From Neobacillus soli NBRC 102451 (GTDB lineage Bacteria > Bacillota > Bacilli > Bacillales > Cytobacillaceae), in contig NZ_BCVI01000029.1 in NCBI RefSeq assembly GCF_001591665.1, forward strand, positions 1 to 64,000: DNA of 64,000 nucleotides, written 5' to 3'. Of this stretch, positions 9,204 through 16,936 are shown piece after piece (the stretch's first letter is position 1; each line of letters opens with the position of its first letter). The notes beneath the pieces are model-generated. The model worked only from the letters and a program-made list of their open reading frames with translations, had not been told where the DNA came from and did no database searches. Made by a program: the position numbers and the translations under genes.

Positions 9204-9772
9204 AAAAGCGAATCATGGTGGTTGAGGATGAGTCGATTGTTCGTTTAGATGTAGCGATGATGCTAGAAGATGCCGGGTATGAGGTTGTCGCCCAAGCAGG
9301 GGACGGAGAAAAAGCCGTTGAACAGGCATTTTCACTGGAGCCTGATTTAATCATTATGGATATAAAAATGCCAAAAATGAATGGTCTTAAGGCTAGCGAA
9401 ATTATTTCAAAGAAAACGAATACTCCAATCCTTCTTTTAACCGCCTATAGCCAGCGTGAGTATGTGGACAAAGCGAAACAAGCAAATATTATGGGCTATT
9501 TAGTGAAGCCGATTAATGAAGCTAGTCTCATACCTGCCGTTGAAATTGCCTTAAGGCAGGCTGAAAATGCAAAGGCTTACCGGGAACAAGTAGAAACCAT
9601 GAACAAACAGCTATTGGAAAGAAAGATAGTTGAAAAAGCAAAAGGGATCTTAATGCAGAAATTTGAACTGCCTGAGGATGATGCTTTCAAGAAAATGAGA
9701 AAAATCAGTATGAACAAACAGATTACAATGGAAAAGGTAGCAAAGCAAATTATCCTAAAGTATAATGCTTAA
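9200..9772 (+). CDS. eutV: ANTAR-domain response regulator EutV (antiterminator)
   Basis: 190 residues. The receiver domain covers 1-120 with acidic pocket E9/D10, phosphorylated Asp54 (IIMDIKMPKMNG) and Lys102 region (YLVKPI). The C-terminal ANTAR domain covers about 130-188 (ERKIVEKAKGILMQKF ... MEKVAKQIIL). Phosphorylated EutV dimers bind paired hexaloop hairpins in nascent mRNA and prevent terminator folding. Two such terminator/hairpin combinations occur downstream (9795-9850 and 12236-12297), giving it visible targets. Overlaps eutW by 4 bases. Confidence 0.92.
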   Translation: MKKRIMVVEDESIVRLDVAMMLEDAGYEVVAQAGDGEKAVEQAFSLEPDLIIMDIKMPKMNGLKASEIISKKTNTPILLLTAYSQREYVDKAKQANIMGYLVKPINEASLIPAVEIALRQAENAKAYREQVETMNKQLLERKIVEKAKGILMQKFELPEDDAFKKMRKISMNKQITMEKVAKQIILKYNA

Positions 9773-9794
9773 ACCCTTCACAAGTGAATAGACC

Positions 9795-9850
9795 GAGCAA
9801 AGGTGCTCTGTGGTTTTTTAATAATAAAACCGCACGGCACCTTTTTGTCT
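9795..9850 (+). promoter_or_regulatory. EutV-type antiterminator leader before eutH
   Basis: GAGC-AAAGGT-GCTC (9795-9808) is a hexaloop hairpin with A at loop position 1 and G at position 4, close to the EutV target consensus AGCAANGRRGCUY. Its 3' half overlaps the 5' arm of a terminator (AAGGTGC 9800-9806 with GCACCTT 9837-9843, plus TGTGGTTTT with AAAACCGCA), followed by TTTTTGTCTTTTTT. The two folds are mutually exclusive. The upstream P1 hairpin is not certain; TTC-ACAAGT-GAA at 9776-9787 is the nearest candidate. Confidence 0.7.
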
Positions 9851-9983
9851 TTTTTCGATTAGTAAATCTAGCAATTTTTCAAGTTAGGAGGGGATTACCT
9901 GACTTGGAAGGGTCTATCACTAGAAGGCGCTTACACAATCCGTTTAATATAGAATAATAACTACTTTCAAGGAGGGGTTTACT

Positions 9984-11249
9984 ATGGAAATGGTAGGAAA
10001 GTTTGTTATCTACATAATCATGGCATGTGCCGTGATGGGGGCCATCGCTGCCATTCGAAACAGTGATGAGGGATTAGGGAAACAATTTATGGAGGGTTTG
10101 CATTCTGTCGGCTATATCTTCGTGCCTGCTGCAGGAATCATGGCATCCATTCCGTATCTATCATGGTTTATTGATAAAGTGTGTGGTCCATTTTTTGCGG
10201 CCATTGGTGCCGACCCGGCAATAGCCGCTACCGCCATATTAGCAACAGATATGGGTGGGTATCAATTAGCCGAAGTGTTAAAGCAAACCCAAGAAGGCTG
10301 GATTATGGCAATGATCGTCGGCTTTATGGCTGGTGCAACGATTGTCTTCTCCATTCCTATGGGCCTTGCCATGCTGGATAAACGTGATCATAAATATATG
10401 GCACTCGGCGTCATGTCAGGGGTATTGACGATCCCAATTGGTGCACTAATCTCTAGTACGATTATTACTTTATCAAGCTCAAAATTCCGTGATTTTATCG
10501 CAACCACGGGAGAAGCAAAATATCAATTTGCTTTAGGATATGGAAAAATTCTTTTAAATTTAAGCCCGCTTCTTCTTTTCGTTGTTATAATTGCAGTAGG
10601 CTTATATTTCCTGCCAGATTTAATGATCAAGGCCTTTATGTGGTTTGGGCGCATTATGGATGCCGCAATCAAACTTGTCCTAGTCTTCTCAATCGTTGAA
10701 ATTTTCACTGGCCTATTCAGCACTGTGTTTGGAGCGTGGGGCTTCCACCCAATCATGGCGGATAAAGCAGACCAATTCCGCGCCTTAGAAACGGCCGGTT
10801 ATATCGGGATTATGTTGGCCGGTGCATTTCCAATGGTTTATTTACTGCAGAAATATGCAGGAGGTCCATTGGAAGCGATCGGACGTAAAGTGGGTCTAAG
10901 TAAAGAAGGCAGTGCGGGGATTGTAGCGACAATTGCCAATATCCTTGCGATGTTTAAACTAGTAAAAACAATGCCGCCAAAGGATAAGGTTATCAACATT
11001 TCCTTTGCTGTTTGTTCCGCGTTCCTTTTAGGAGACCATTTATCTTTTACAGCGAATTTTCAGCCGAGCTTGATTTTCCCAATTATTGTTGGAAAACTTT
11101 CAGCCGGTATTATTGGTATCGGTTTAGCCTATTGGTTATCCGTACCGAAGGCGCTTGAATTGGAGAAGAAGGACCGTGAAGCAGGAATTATTGGTAAAGA
11201 TGAATATTTACCAAAGCAGAATAGTAAAAATGTGAAAAAAGTAGGGTAA
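9984..11249 (+). CDS. eutH: Ethanolamine permease EutH
   Basis: 421 residues, about ten to eleven hydrophobic membrane segments. EutH-typical motifs include GYIFVPAAGIMASIPYL and ATDMGGYQLAE (about residues 44-95), and LLGDHLSFTANFQP late in the protein. EutH imports ethanolamine when its free-base form is scarce, for example at low pH. It starts the eutH-eutS-eutP unit, behind the antiterminator leader. AAGGAGGGG lies 7 bases before the ATG. The C terminus carries a Lys-rich cytoplasmic tail of about 30 residues. Confidence 0.93.
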   Translation: MEMVGKFVIYIIMACAVMGAIAAIRNSDEGLGKQFMEGLHSVGYIFVPAAGIMASIPYLSWFIDKVCGPFFAAIGADPAIAATAILATDMGGYQLAEVLKQTQEGWIMAMIVGFMAGATIVFSIPMGLAMLDKRDHKYMALGVMSGVLTIPIGALISSTIITLSSSKFRDFIATTGEAKYQFALGYGKILLNLSPLLLFVVIIAVGLYFLPDLMIKAFMWFGRIMDAAIKLVLVFSIVEIFTGLFSTVFGAWGFHPIMADKADQFRALETAGYIGIMLAGAFPMVYLLQKYAGGPLEAIGRKVGLSKEGSAGIVATIANILAMFKLVKTMPPKDKVINISFAVCSAFLLGDHLSFTANFQPSLIFPIIVGKLSAGIIGIGLAYWLSVPKALELEKKDREAGIIGKDEYLPKQNSKNVKKVG

Positions 11250-11278
11250 CAAAGTTTGTCATCAAGGGGGCCGTTGTA

Positions 11279-11620
11279 ATGAGTGAAGAGAAACAACGAT
11301 TTATCCAGGAATTCGTGCCGGGAAAGCAAGTGACATTAAGTCATATCATTGCAAATCCTGATCCGGATATGTTTGATAAATTAGGGATTCAGCAAGCAGG
11401 TGCTATGGGGATTTTGACCTTGACACCAAGCGAAACCGTGATCATCGCGGGTGATTTAGCAACAAAAGCGGCCGATGTTCAAATTGGCTTTTTAGACCGC
11501 TTTACCGGTAGTCTTGTCATTATCGGAAGTGTTTCCTCGGTGCAAATGGCGATGGAAGAAATTAACCGGTTCTTGTCCGAAATATTACAGTACACTCCAT
11601 CAAGAATTACCAAATCGTAG
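11279..11620 (+). CDS. eutS: Microcompartment shell protein EutS (permuted BMC)
   Basis: 113 residues, the usual EutS/PduU size. The order KQVTLSHIIANP, then GAMGILTLTPSETVIIAGDLATKAADVQIGFLDRF, is that of the circularly permuted BMC fold, where an N-terminal strand contributes to a small beta-barrel on the hexamer. It forms part of the shell of the ethanolamine organelle. The ATG follows AAGGGGG. It is separated from eutH by 29 bases, and its stop touches the eutP ribosome site. Confidence 0.92.
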   Translation: MSEEKQRFIQEFVPGKQVTLSHIIANPDPDMFDKLGIQQAGAMGILTLTPSETVIIAGDLATKAADVQIGFLDRFTGSLVIIGSVSSVQMAMEEINRFLSEILQYTPSRITKS

Positions 11621-11634
11621 TGGAGACGTCTATT

Positions 11635-12132
11635 ATGAAAAAAAATAGGGCAATGCTAATCGGCTCCATTGGCGCAGGGAAATCAACGTTAACTAATGCA
11701 CTTCTTGAACGGAAAATGGCAGCGGTTAAAACGCAGTCACTCAATTATCAGGACTGGATTGTCGATACACCCGGTGAGTACACGGAAAATCCTTTTTTCT
11801 ATAAAAATATTATGGCGACGGCACTTGAAGTGACACATGTATTATATTTGCAAGATGCCACAAGGCAAAGGACGATTTTTCCTCCTGGATTTAGTACTGG
11901 CATCAATAAGCTTCCGATCGGGGTCGTTACGAAATGTGACTCTGAAAACGCGGATGTTGGTGCCGGCATTAAACAATTGAGGAGCGTTATTCCAAAGGGA
12001 CCCATCGTCATTTCTTCTTCGATTACCGGAAAAGGGATTCAGGAAATTCGAAATCTAGTAAAATGCAACTCCATGGATGAGATGAAAGCATATGCTGAGT
12101 CCATCCCGGAAACGGATATTATTTTCTTATGA
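11635..12132 (+). CDS. eutP: EutP/PduV-family GTPase-like protein
   Basis: 165 residues. Walker A GSIGAGKSTL near the N terminus, DTPGEY (switch II) and VTKCD (G4) give a small Ras-like P-loop protein. Members accompany Eut and Pdu microcompartments, and EutP of Salmonella has been reported to have acetate kinase activity. The frame also opens at GTG 11620 overlapping the eutS stop. I prefer ATG 11635 because GGAG lies 9 bases upstream and the product then begins MKKNRAMLIGS like family members. Followed by a strong terminator. Confidence 0.9.
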   Translation: MKKNRAMLIGSIGAGKSTLTNALLERKMAAVKTQSLNYQDWIVDTPGEYTENPFFYKNIMATALEVTHVLYLQDATRQRTIFPPGFSTGINKLPIGVVTKCDSENADVGAGIKQLRSVIPKGPIVISSSITGKGIQEIRNLVKCNSMDEMKAYAESIPETDIIFL

Positions 12133-12136
12133 ATCT

Positions 12137-12173
12137 AGCTCCAGCGCCTGACCAAAGCGCTGGAGCTTTTTTT
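12137..12173 (+). terminator. Intrinsic terminator after eutHSP
   Basis: Perfect 11-bp stem AGCTCCAGCGC/GCGCTGGAGCT with a 9-base loop, followed by seven to eight T. It separates eutHSP from the eutA-mdh unit. Confidence 0.88.
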
Positions 12174-12183
12174 CATGAAACCC

Positions 12184-12212
12184 TTTACAAAAGTGGAGGA
12201 TTAGACTATATT
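12184..12212 (+). promoter_or_regulatory. Sigma-A promoter of the eutA-mdh unit
   Basis: TTTACA (12184-12189), 17-base spacer, TATATT (12207-12212). Start of transcription is expected near 12219, just before the antiterminator leader. Confidence 0.65.
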
Positions 12213-12235
12213 CTTAGTATACAAAAGAATTTATC

Positions 12236-12297
12236 AGGCAAAGGCGCCTTGTATGAACTGTCATGAAAATGATAGTTCATATGAGGTGCTTTTTTTG
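12236..12297 (+). promoter_or_regulatory. EutV-type antiterminator leader before eutA
   Basis: Hexaloop hairpin AGGC-AAAGGC-GCCT (12236-12249, loop A1 and G4) shares its 3' side with a long terminator. The terminator pairs GCGCCTTGTATGAACTGTCA (12244-12263) with 12270-12289, with a few G-U pairs, and is followed by T7. This is the same design as at 9795-9850, so both eut units should respond to phosphorylated EutV. Confidence 0.7.
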
Positions 12298-12349
12298 CAT
12301 GTTCAATAATAGTCTGAATAGTAAGGCCCATAGACATTTTAGGATCGAG

Positions 12350-13810
12350 GTGATCATCATCAAACGATACGAGCCTCAAAAAGAGGATATTCTTAGTGCA
12401 GGGATTGACATCGGCACGAGTACGACAAAGCTTGTCATCAGTAAATTCTCGCTGATGAATATGGCGGGCGGGATGCATATGCCCCGGATTGAGATTATCA
12501 ATAAGGAAGTATTATATCGCAGCCCCATCTACCGAACTCCTTTACGAACAACAACTACGATTGATATGGAAGCGGTAGAAACGATTGTAAGAGAAGAATA
12601 CGCTAAGGCTGGAATTGAAGCCAAAGATATTCAAACGGGTGCTGTCATCATCACAGGAGAAACGGCGACGAAACAAAATGCGGAAGAAACGATCCATTCG
12701 TTATCAGATCATGCTGGTGAATTTCTAGTAGCAACTGCCGGCCCGGATTTAGAGGGAATCATTGCTGCCAAAGGTTCCGGTGCCTATGAATATTCGAAAA
12801 AGACAGGCAAAGTTATTGCAAATATTGATATCGGCGGGGGTACAGCCAATGTGGCGGTTTACAAAGCAGGAAAGCTTTGCGGAACCTGTACATTACATAT
12901 TGGGGGTAGATTGATTGAGTTTGCCGGTAATCAGATTAAGAGTGTTTCACCTCCGATAAAAAAATTGCTTCAACAGTGGGGGCCATCCTCAGCGGCAAAA
13001 GAAGGTGACAGCCGCCATGTAACAGTGATACAAAAGTTAACCGATTTTATGGCAGCCGTCATTGCAAGAATGTTAAATCGAGAACTATTGGAATCGGATA
13101 AGCCTTTGCTTTTAGGTCACGAGCCGGACTGGCAGGAGGACATTGAGGTGATCATGTTTTCCGGCGGGATCAGTGAATGCATCTACAAATATGAGACTGG
13201 TGCAGCCGGCACAGCTCAATATGATGATATCGGGGAAATGCTGGCTGCTTCCCTTAGGGAGAGTAAAGAACTTTCGTTATGGAAATGGGTCAAGCCATTT
13301 GAAACCGTTCGGGCCACCGTACTCGGGGCAGGGACGCAGACGACGGAAATAAGCGGGGCGACGATTCATGTTGAAAGCAATGAGTTGCCGTTAAGAAATC
13401 TTCCGGTTTATCAAATTCCGTTTGGACAAGTACTGCAGGACGGGTTAAAGCGAATGCCTGAGGCCATTACCCAAGCGCTAGAAATCTATGACCCACAGAG
13501 GGAGGGGCAGAACTTTGCCTTGTATTTAACGGAAATGCCCTATTTAGGTTTTCGCGATATTCAAGAATTGGCCGCAGTCATTTTGTCGTCGATCCAAGCC
13601 AAACCCAATCACCAGCAACCATTAGTGATAGTTTTAGAAAGTGACCATGCCAAGGTCCTAGGGCAAACATTGAAAGTCCAAAATCCTTCGGGAAGCATCA
13701 TCTGCATTGATCAAATACGGGTTGAACATGGTGATTATATTGATATTGGACATTTGCTGCAAACAAGTGTGGTCCCAGTGGTAATCAAAACATTAACGTT
13801 TCATCATTAA
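12350..13810 (+). CDS. eutA: Ethanolamine ammonia-lyase reactivating factor EutA
   Basis: About 486 residues of the actin/hsp70-like ATPase fold. It has the phosphate-binding AGIDIGTSTTKLV near the N terminus and NIDIGGGTANVAVYK mid-protein. EutA exchanges damaged cobalamin on EutBC at the cost of ATP. The open frame extends up to 12263, but that lies inside the leader terminator. The plausible starts are GTG 12350 (AGGA 5 bases upstream) or an ATC at 12359 placed ideally after GAGGTG. No ATG is available. First gene of the second eut unit. Confidence 0.88.
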   Translation: MIIIKRYEPQKEDILSAGIDIGTSTTKLVISKFSLMNMAGGMHMPRIEIINKEVLYRSPIYRTPLRTTTTIDMEAVETIVREEYAKAGIEAKDIQTGAVIITGETATKQNAEETIHSLSDHAGEFLVATAGPDLEGIIAAKGSGAYEYSKKTGKVIANIDIGGGTANVAVYKAGKLCGTCTLHIGGRLIEFAGNQIKSVSPPIKKLLQQWGPSSAAKEGDSRHVTVIQKLTDFMAAVIARMLNRELLESDKPLLLGHEPDWQEDIEVIMFSGGISECIYKYETGAAGTAQYDDIGEMLAASLRESKELSLWKWVKPFETVRATVLGAGTQTTEISGATIHVESNELPLRNLPVYQIPFGQVLQDGLKRMPEAITQALEIYDPQREGQNFALYLTEMPYLGFRDIQELAAVILSSIQAKPNHQQPLVIVLESDHAKVLGQTLKVQNPSGSIICIDQIRVEHGDYIDIGHLLQTSVVPVVIKTLTFHH

Positions 13811-13828
13811 GAAAGGAGGATTTTTCCA

Positions 13829-15193
13829 ATGAAGCTGCAAACAAATTATTTAGGAACAATCTATCAATTCACATCCTTAAAAGACTTATTTGCGAAGGCG
13901 AACGAAGAAAAATCCGGAGATCGTTTGGCTGGAATAGCGGCAGAAACCGTCCAAGAACGAATTGCTGCAAAAGAAGTACTTAGTCATTTAACTCTGTCAG
14001 ATATTCGAGAAAACCCGTTACTTTCACCGGAAACGGATGAGGTTTCGCGAATTATCGAAGGTCAGCTAAACGAACCTGTCTACCAATCTATTAAAAATTG
14101 GTCTGTGGCTGAGCTTCGTGAGTATATCTTGAATGATACAACGACAGGTGAAGATTTAAAAAGGCTAAGCCGGGGATTAAGTAGTGAAATGATTGCTGCA
14201 GTGGCAAAACTTATGTCCAATCTTGATCTCGTCCATTCAGCAAACAAAATTGAAATTTTAACAAAATGCAATATCACCATTGGATATAAAGGTACGCTAG
14301 CTTCAAGGCTTCAGCCGAATCATCCGACGGATAATGTAGAGGGAATGATTGCCTCCCTTAAAGAAGGCCTGTCTTACGGGATCGGGGATGCGGTCATCGG
14401 TATCAATCCGGTCGATGATTCGGTAGAAAGTGTAAAGCGCCTGCTTCATGCGACCCACAATTTTATTAAAGAATGGGAAATTCCGACACAAAACTGTGTC
14501 CTGGCCCATGTCACGGCACAAATGAAGGCCATTGAACAAGGAGCGCCGTCAGATATGATTTTCCAAAGTATTGCTGGGACTGAAGCTGCGAACCGCTCGT
14601 TTGGAATTACCGCTTCCTTGCTTTCGGAAGCAAACGATTTGGCGAAGACTCTAGGGACTGGAACAGGGCCGCAGCGTTTATATTTTGAAACGGGTCAAGG
14701 CTCGGAGTTGTCAGCTGAAGCACACTTCGGAATCGACCAAATGACACTTGAATCAAGAAATTATGGGTTCGCCCGCTATTATGATCCATATATCGTCAAT
14801 ACAGTGGTTGGCTTTATCGGTCCGGAATACTTGTATAACAATAAGCAAGTGATTCGTGCTGGTTTAGAAGATCATTTCATGGGAAAAATGCACGGCATTC
14901 CGATGGGTGTGGATATTTGTTACACGAACCATATTAAAGCAGATCAAAATGATATAGAAGATCTAGGGGTCCTACTTACCGCTGCCGGGGTAAATTTTGT
15001 AATCGCAACACCAATGGGTGATGACTGTATGTTAAATTATCAATCACTAAGCTACCATGATGTTGCCACATTAAGACAAACGATGAATAAACAACCATCC
15101 CCAATCTTCGCTGAATGGCTCGAGAAAATGGGGATCTTTGAAAATGGAAAACTAAGTAAGATTGCCGGGGATCCGACCATTTTTTCGAGATAG
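13829..15193 (+). CDS. eutB: Ethanolamine ammonia-lyase large subunit EutB
   Basis: 454 residues, the normal EutB length. The TIM-barrel catalytic subunit uses adenosylcobalamin to split ethanolamine into acetaldehyde and ammonia. Typical segments are FKDLFAKANEEKSGDRLAGIAA, LTKCNITIGYKGTLASRLQPNHPTD (split here only for description), NCVLAHVTAQM and GMPMGVDICYTNH-like text at about residues 355-368. AAAGGAGGA precedes the ATG. It is followed after 12 bases by eutC. No cobalamin adenosyltransferase (EutT) is in the window, so the cofactor must be supplied from elsewhere. Confidence 0.96.
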   Translation: MKLQTNYLGTIYQFTSLKDLFAKANEEKSGDRLAGIAAETVQERIAAKEVLSHLTLSDIRENPLLSPETDEVSRIIEGQLNEPVYQSIKNWSVAELREYILNDTTTGEDLKRLSRGLSSEMIAAVAKLMSNLDLVHSANKIEILTKCNITIGYKGTLASRLQPNHPTDNVEGMIASLKEGLSYGIGDAVIGINPVDDSVESVKRLLHATHNFIKEWEIPTQNCVLAHVTAQMKAIEQGAPSDMIFQSIAGTEAANRSFGITASLLSEANDLAKTLGTGTGPQRLYFETGQGSELSAEAHFGIDQMTLESRNYGFARYYDPYIVNTVVGFIGPEYLYNNKQVIRAGLEDHFMGKMHGIPMGVDICYTNHIKADQNDIEDLGVLLTAAGVNFVIATPMGDDCMLNYQSLSYHDVATLRQTMNKQPSPIFAEWLEKMGIFENGKLSKIAGDPTIFSR

Positions 15194-15205
15194 GAGTTGA
15201 ATAAA

Positions 15206-16243
15206 GTGAATCCTGAGCTTATAGAAAAAATAACAAGACTGATTGTTGAAAAATTACAAGCCCAAAATCCTCCTGGAGGCGGGGGGGCCGCAAACAGTGT
15301 GGCGCCCTCGGCATCTGCTGTGAAATTTTGGGATCATACTTCAAGCTCCGAACCTAAAAATATCTCTCGCCCCGCTCTGAATGTTTCAGATGCGAAAGTG
15401 GAGGAAGGACAGGGGCGTATAGAATTTGGCAACTACTCTGAATCCAACTCAGTTAGAAAGAAAGAGTCAGCTGTTAAAAAAGAAGAACAGCGGACGGAAG
15501 CCATTTATCCTGCTTCAGGAGTTGAAAATCCATTCGATCCGGAAGAACTAAAGAATCTGATTAGTAAAACACCGTCCCGAATCGGAGTTGGACGAGCGGG
15601 TTCACGGCCGAAAACAGATACATGGTTAAAATTTCGCTTTGACCATGCTGCAGCCGTCGATGCTGTTTATGGTGATGTCAATGAGGAGCTGCTTAAACGG
15701 CTTGATCTCTTTAAAGTAAGCACAAAGGTTAGGGATAAAGAAGTTTACATCCGCCGCCCTGATTTAGGACGCAAGCTTTCGGATGAAGCGAAGCAAATGA
15801 TTAGCGAAAAATGTCGTAAAGCACCAACCGTGCAAATTATTGTATCAGATGGACTAAGCTCGAGTGCCGTAGAGGAAAATGTGGAGGATGTCTACCTATC
15901 TCTACAGCAATCGCTGAAAAGTTTGGGACTTGATTCGGGTACCCCTTTTTATATCGAAAAAGGACGGGTTGCCGTGATGGATGATGTTGGAGAAGCGCTT
16001 CTGCCGAAGGTCGTTGTGTTATTAATTGGGGAGCGCCCAGGTCTTGTTAGTGCAGAATCCTTAAGTGCTTATTTATGCTTCGAGCCGCGGAAAGGAACAA
16101 TCGAGGCTGATCGAATGGTGATTTCGAATATTCATAAGGGCGGGATCCCGCCTGTTGAGGCTGGTGCTTATCTCGGTACGGTCATTCAGAAAATATTAAA
16201 ATATGAGGCTAGCGGCGTGTCGCTTGTTCAAAAGGAAGGCTAA
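15206..16243 (+). CDS. eutC: Ethanolamine ammonia-lyase small subunit EutC
   Basis: About 345 residues, longer than the roughly 295 of E. coli EutC. The N terminus NPELIEKITRLIVEKLQ is an amphipathic helix of the microcompartment-targeting kind. It is followed by a roughly 100-residue Gly/Ser/charged linker before the cobalamin-binding core, which opens with RIGVGRAGSRPKTDTWLKF. The frame opens at TTG 15197 directly abutting AGGAG; GTG 15206, 9 bases after AGGAG, is preferred. Forms the EutBC complex in the organelle lumen. Confidence 0.93.
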   Translation: MNPELIEKITRLIVEKLQAQNPPGGGGAANSVAPSASAVKFWDHTSSSEPKNISRPALNVSDAKVEEGQGRIEFGNYSESNSVRKKESAVKKEEQRTEAIYPASGVENPFDPEELKNLISKTPSRIGVGRAGSRPKTDTWLKFRFDHAAAVDAVYGDVNEELLKRLDLFKVSTKVRDKEVYIRRPDLGRKLSDEAKQMISEKCRKAPTVQIIVSDGLSSSAVEENVEDVYLSLQQSLKSLGLDSGTPFYIEKGRVAVMDDVGEALLPKVVVLLIGERPGLVSAESLSAYLCFEPRKGTIEADRMVISNIHKGGIPPVEAGAYLGTVIQKILKYEASGVSLVQKEG

Positions 16244-16255
16244 GGGGGGAGTAGT

Positions 16256-16909
16256 TTGGCTTTAGAACGTATTTACGCTGACATATTAGCAGTTCGAGTA
16301 ATTCCAAATGTTGACCCTGATTTGGCGGAGCAATTTAACCTTGAACCACATCAAAGAAGCTTGGCCATCTTTACCTCAACCGTTGATGATATTGGATATA
16401 CGGCCCTTGATGAAGCAACAAAACGAGCTGATGTCGAAGTCGTTTATGCCCGCTCCTTTTACGCAGGTTCCGGCCACGCTTCCGGACCATTGTCGGGAGA
16501 GATGATTGGGATGATTGCAGGGGCGTCCCCTGATGAAGTGAAAAGCGGAATGGAAGCAGTGCAGCAAACGGCAAAGTCCGATGCCTTTTTCGAAGCAATC
16601 AATCACGAAAAAACGCATGCCCTTTATGCCCATGTTGTTTCGAGAACGGGTTCCTATCTTTCGAAGGAGGCAGGAATCAGGCAGGGTGAGCCGCTTGCCT
16701 ATCTGATTGCCCCGCCGTTAGAGGCAGTCTATGGCCTTGATGCGGCGCTGAAGGCAGCCGATGTTAAACTTGTAAAGTTTTTTGGCCCGCCGTCAGAAAC
16801 AAACTTCGGCGGTGGATTACTGACAGGCACCCAATCAGCTTGCCAGGCGGCAGCAGAAGCTTTCCGGCAAGCCATTTTGGACATCGCCCAAAATCCGATT
16901 AAGTATTAA
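16256..16909 (+). CDS. eutL: Microcompartment shell protein EutL (tandem BMC trimer)
   Basis: 217 residues, the usual EutL size, with two BMC folds. The sequence LERIYADILAVRVIPNVDPDLAEQF is typical, and FFGPPSETNFGGGLLTGTQSACQAA closes the second domain. EutL forms pseudohexameric trimers with a gated central pore. It starts with TTG (16256) 7 bases after GGGGGGA; no ATG or GTG fits the family N terminus better. Lies 12 bases after eutC. Confidence 0.93.
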   Translation: MALERIYADILAVRVIPNVDPDLAEQFNLEPHQRSLAIFTSTVDDIGYTALDEATKRADVEVVYARSFYAGSGHASGPLSGEMIGMIAGASPDEVKSGMEAVQQTAKSDAFFEAINHEKTHALYAHVVSRTGSYLSKEAGIRQGEPLAYLIAPPLEAVYGLDAALKAADVKLVKFFGPPSETNFGGGLLTGTQSACQAAAEAFRQAILDIAQNPIKY

Positions 16910-16936
16910 AAAGTGTTTTAGAAGGAGTGAGTACTA

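Noticed and set aside
9922-9935. cre site upstream of eutH (AGAAGGCGCTTACA)
   Set aside because: Two mismatches at defined positions; not strong enough to claim.
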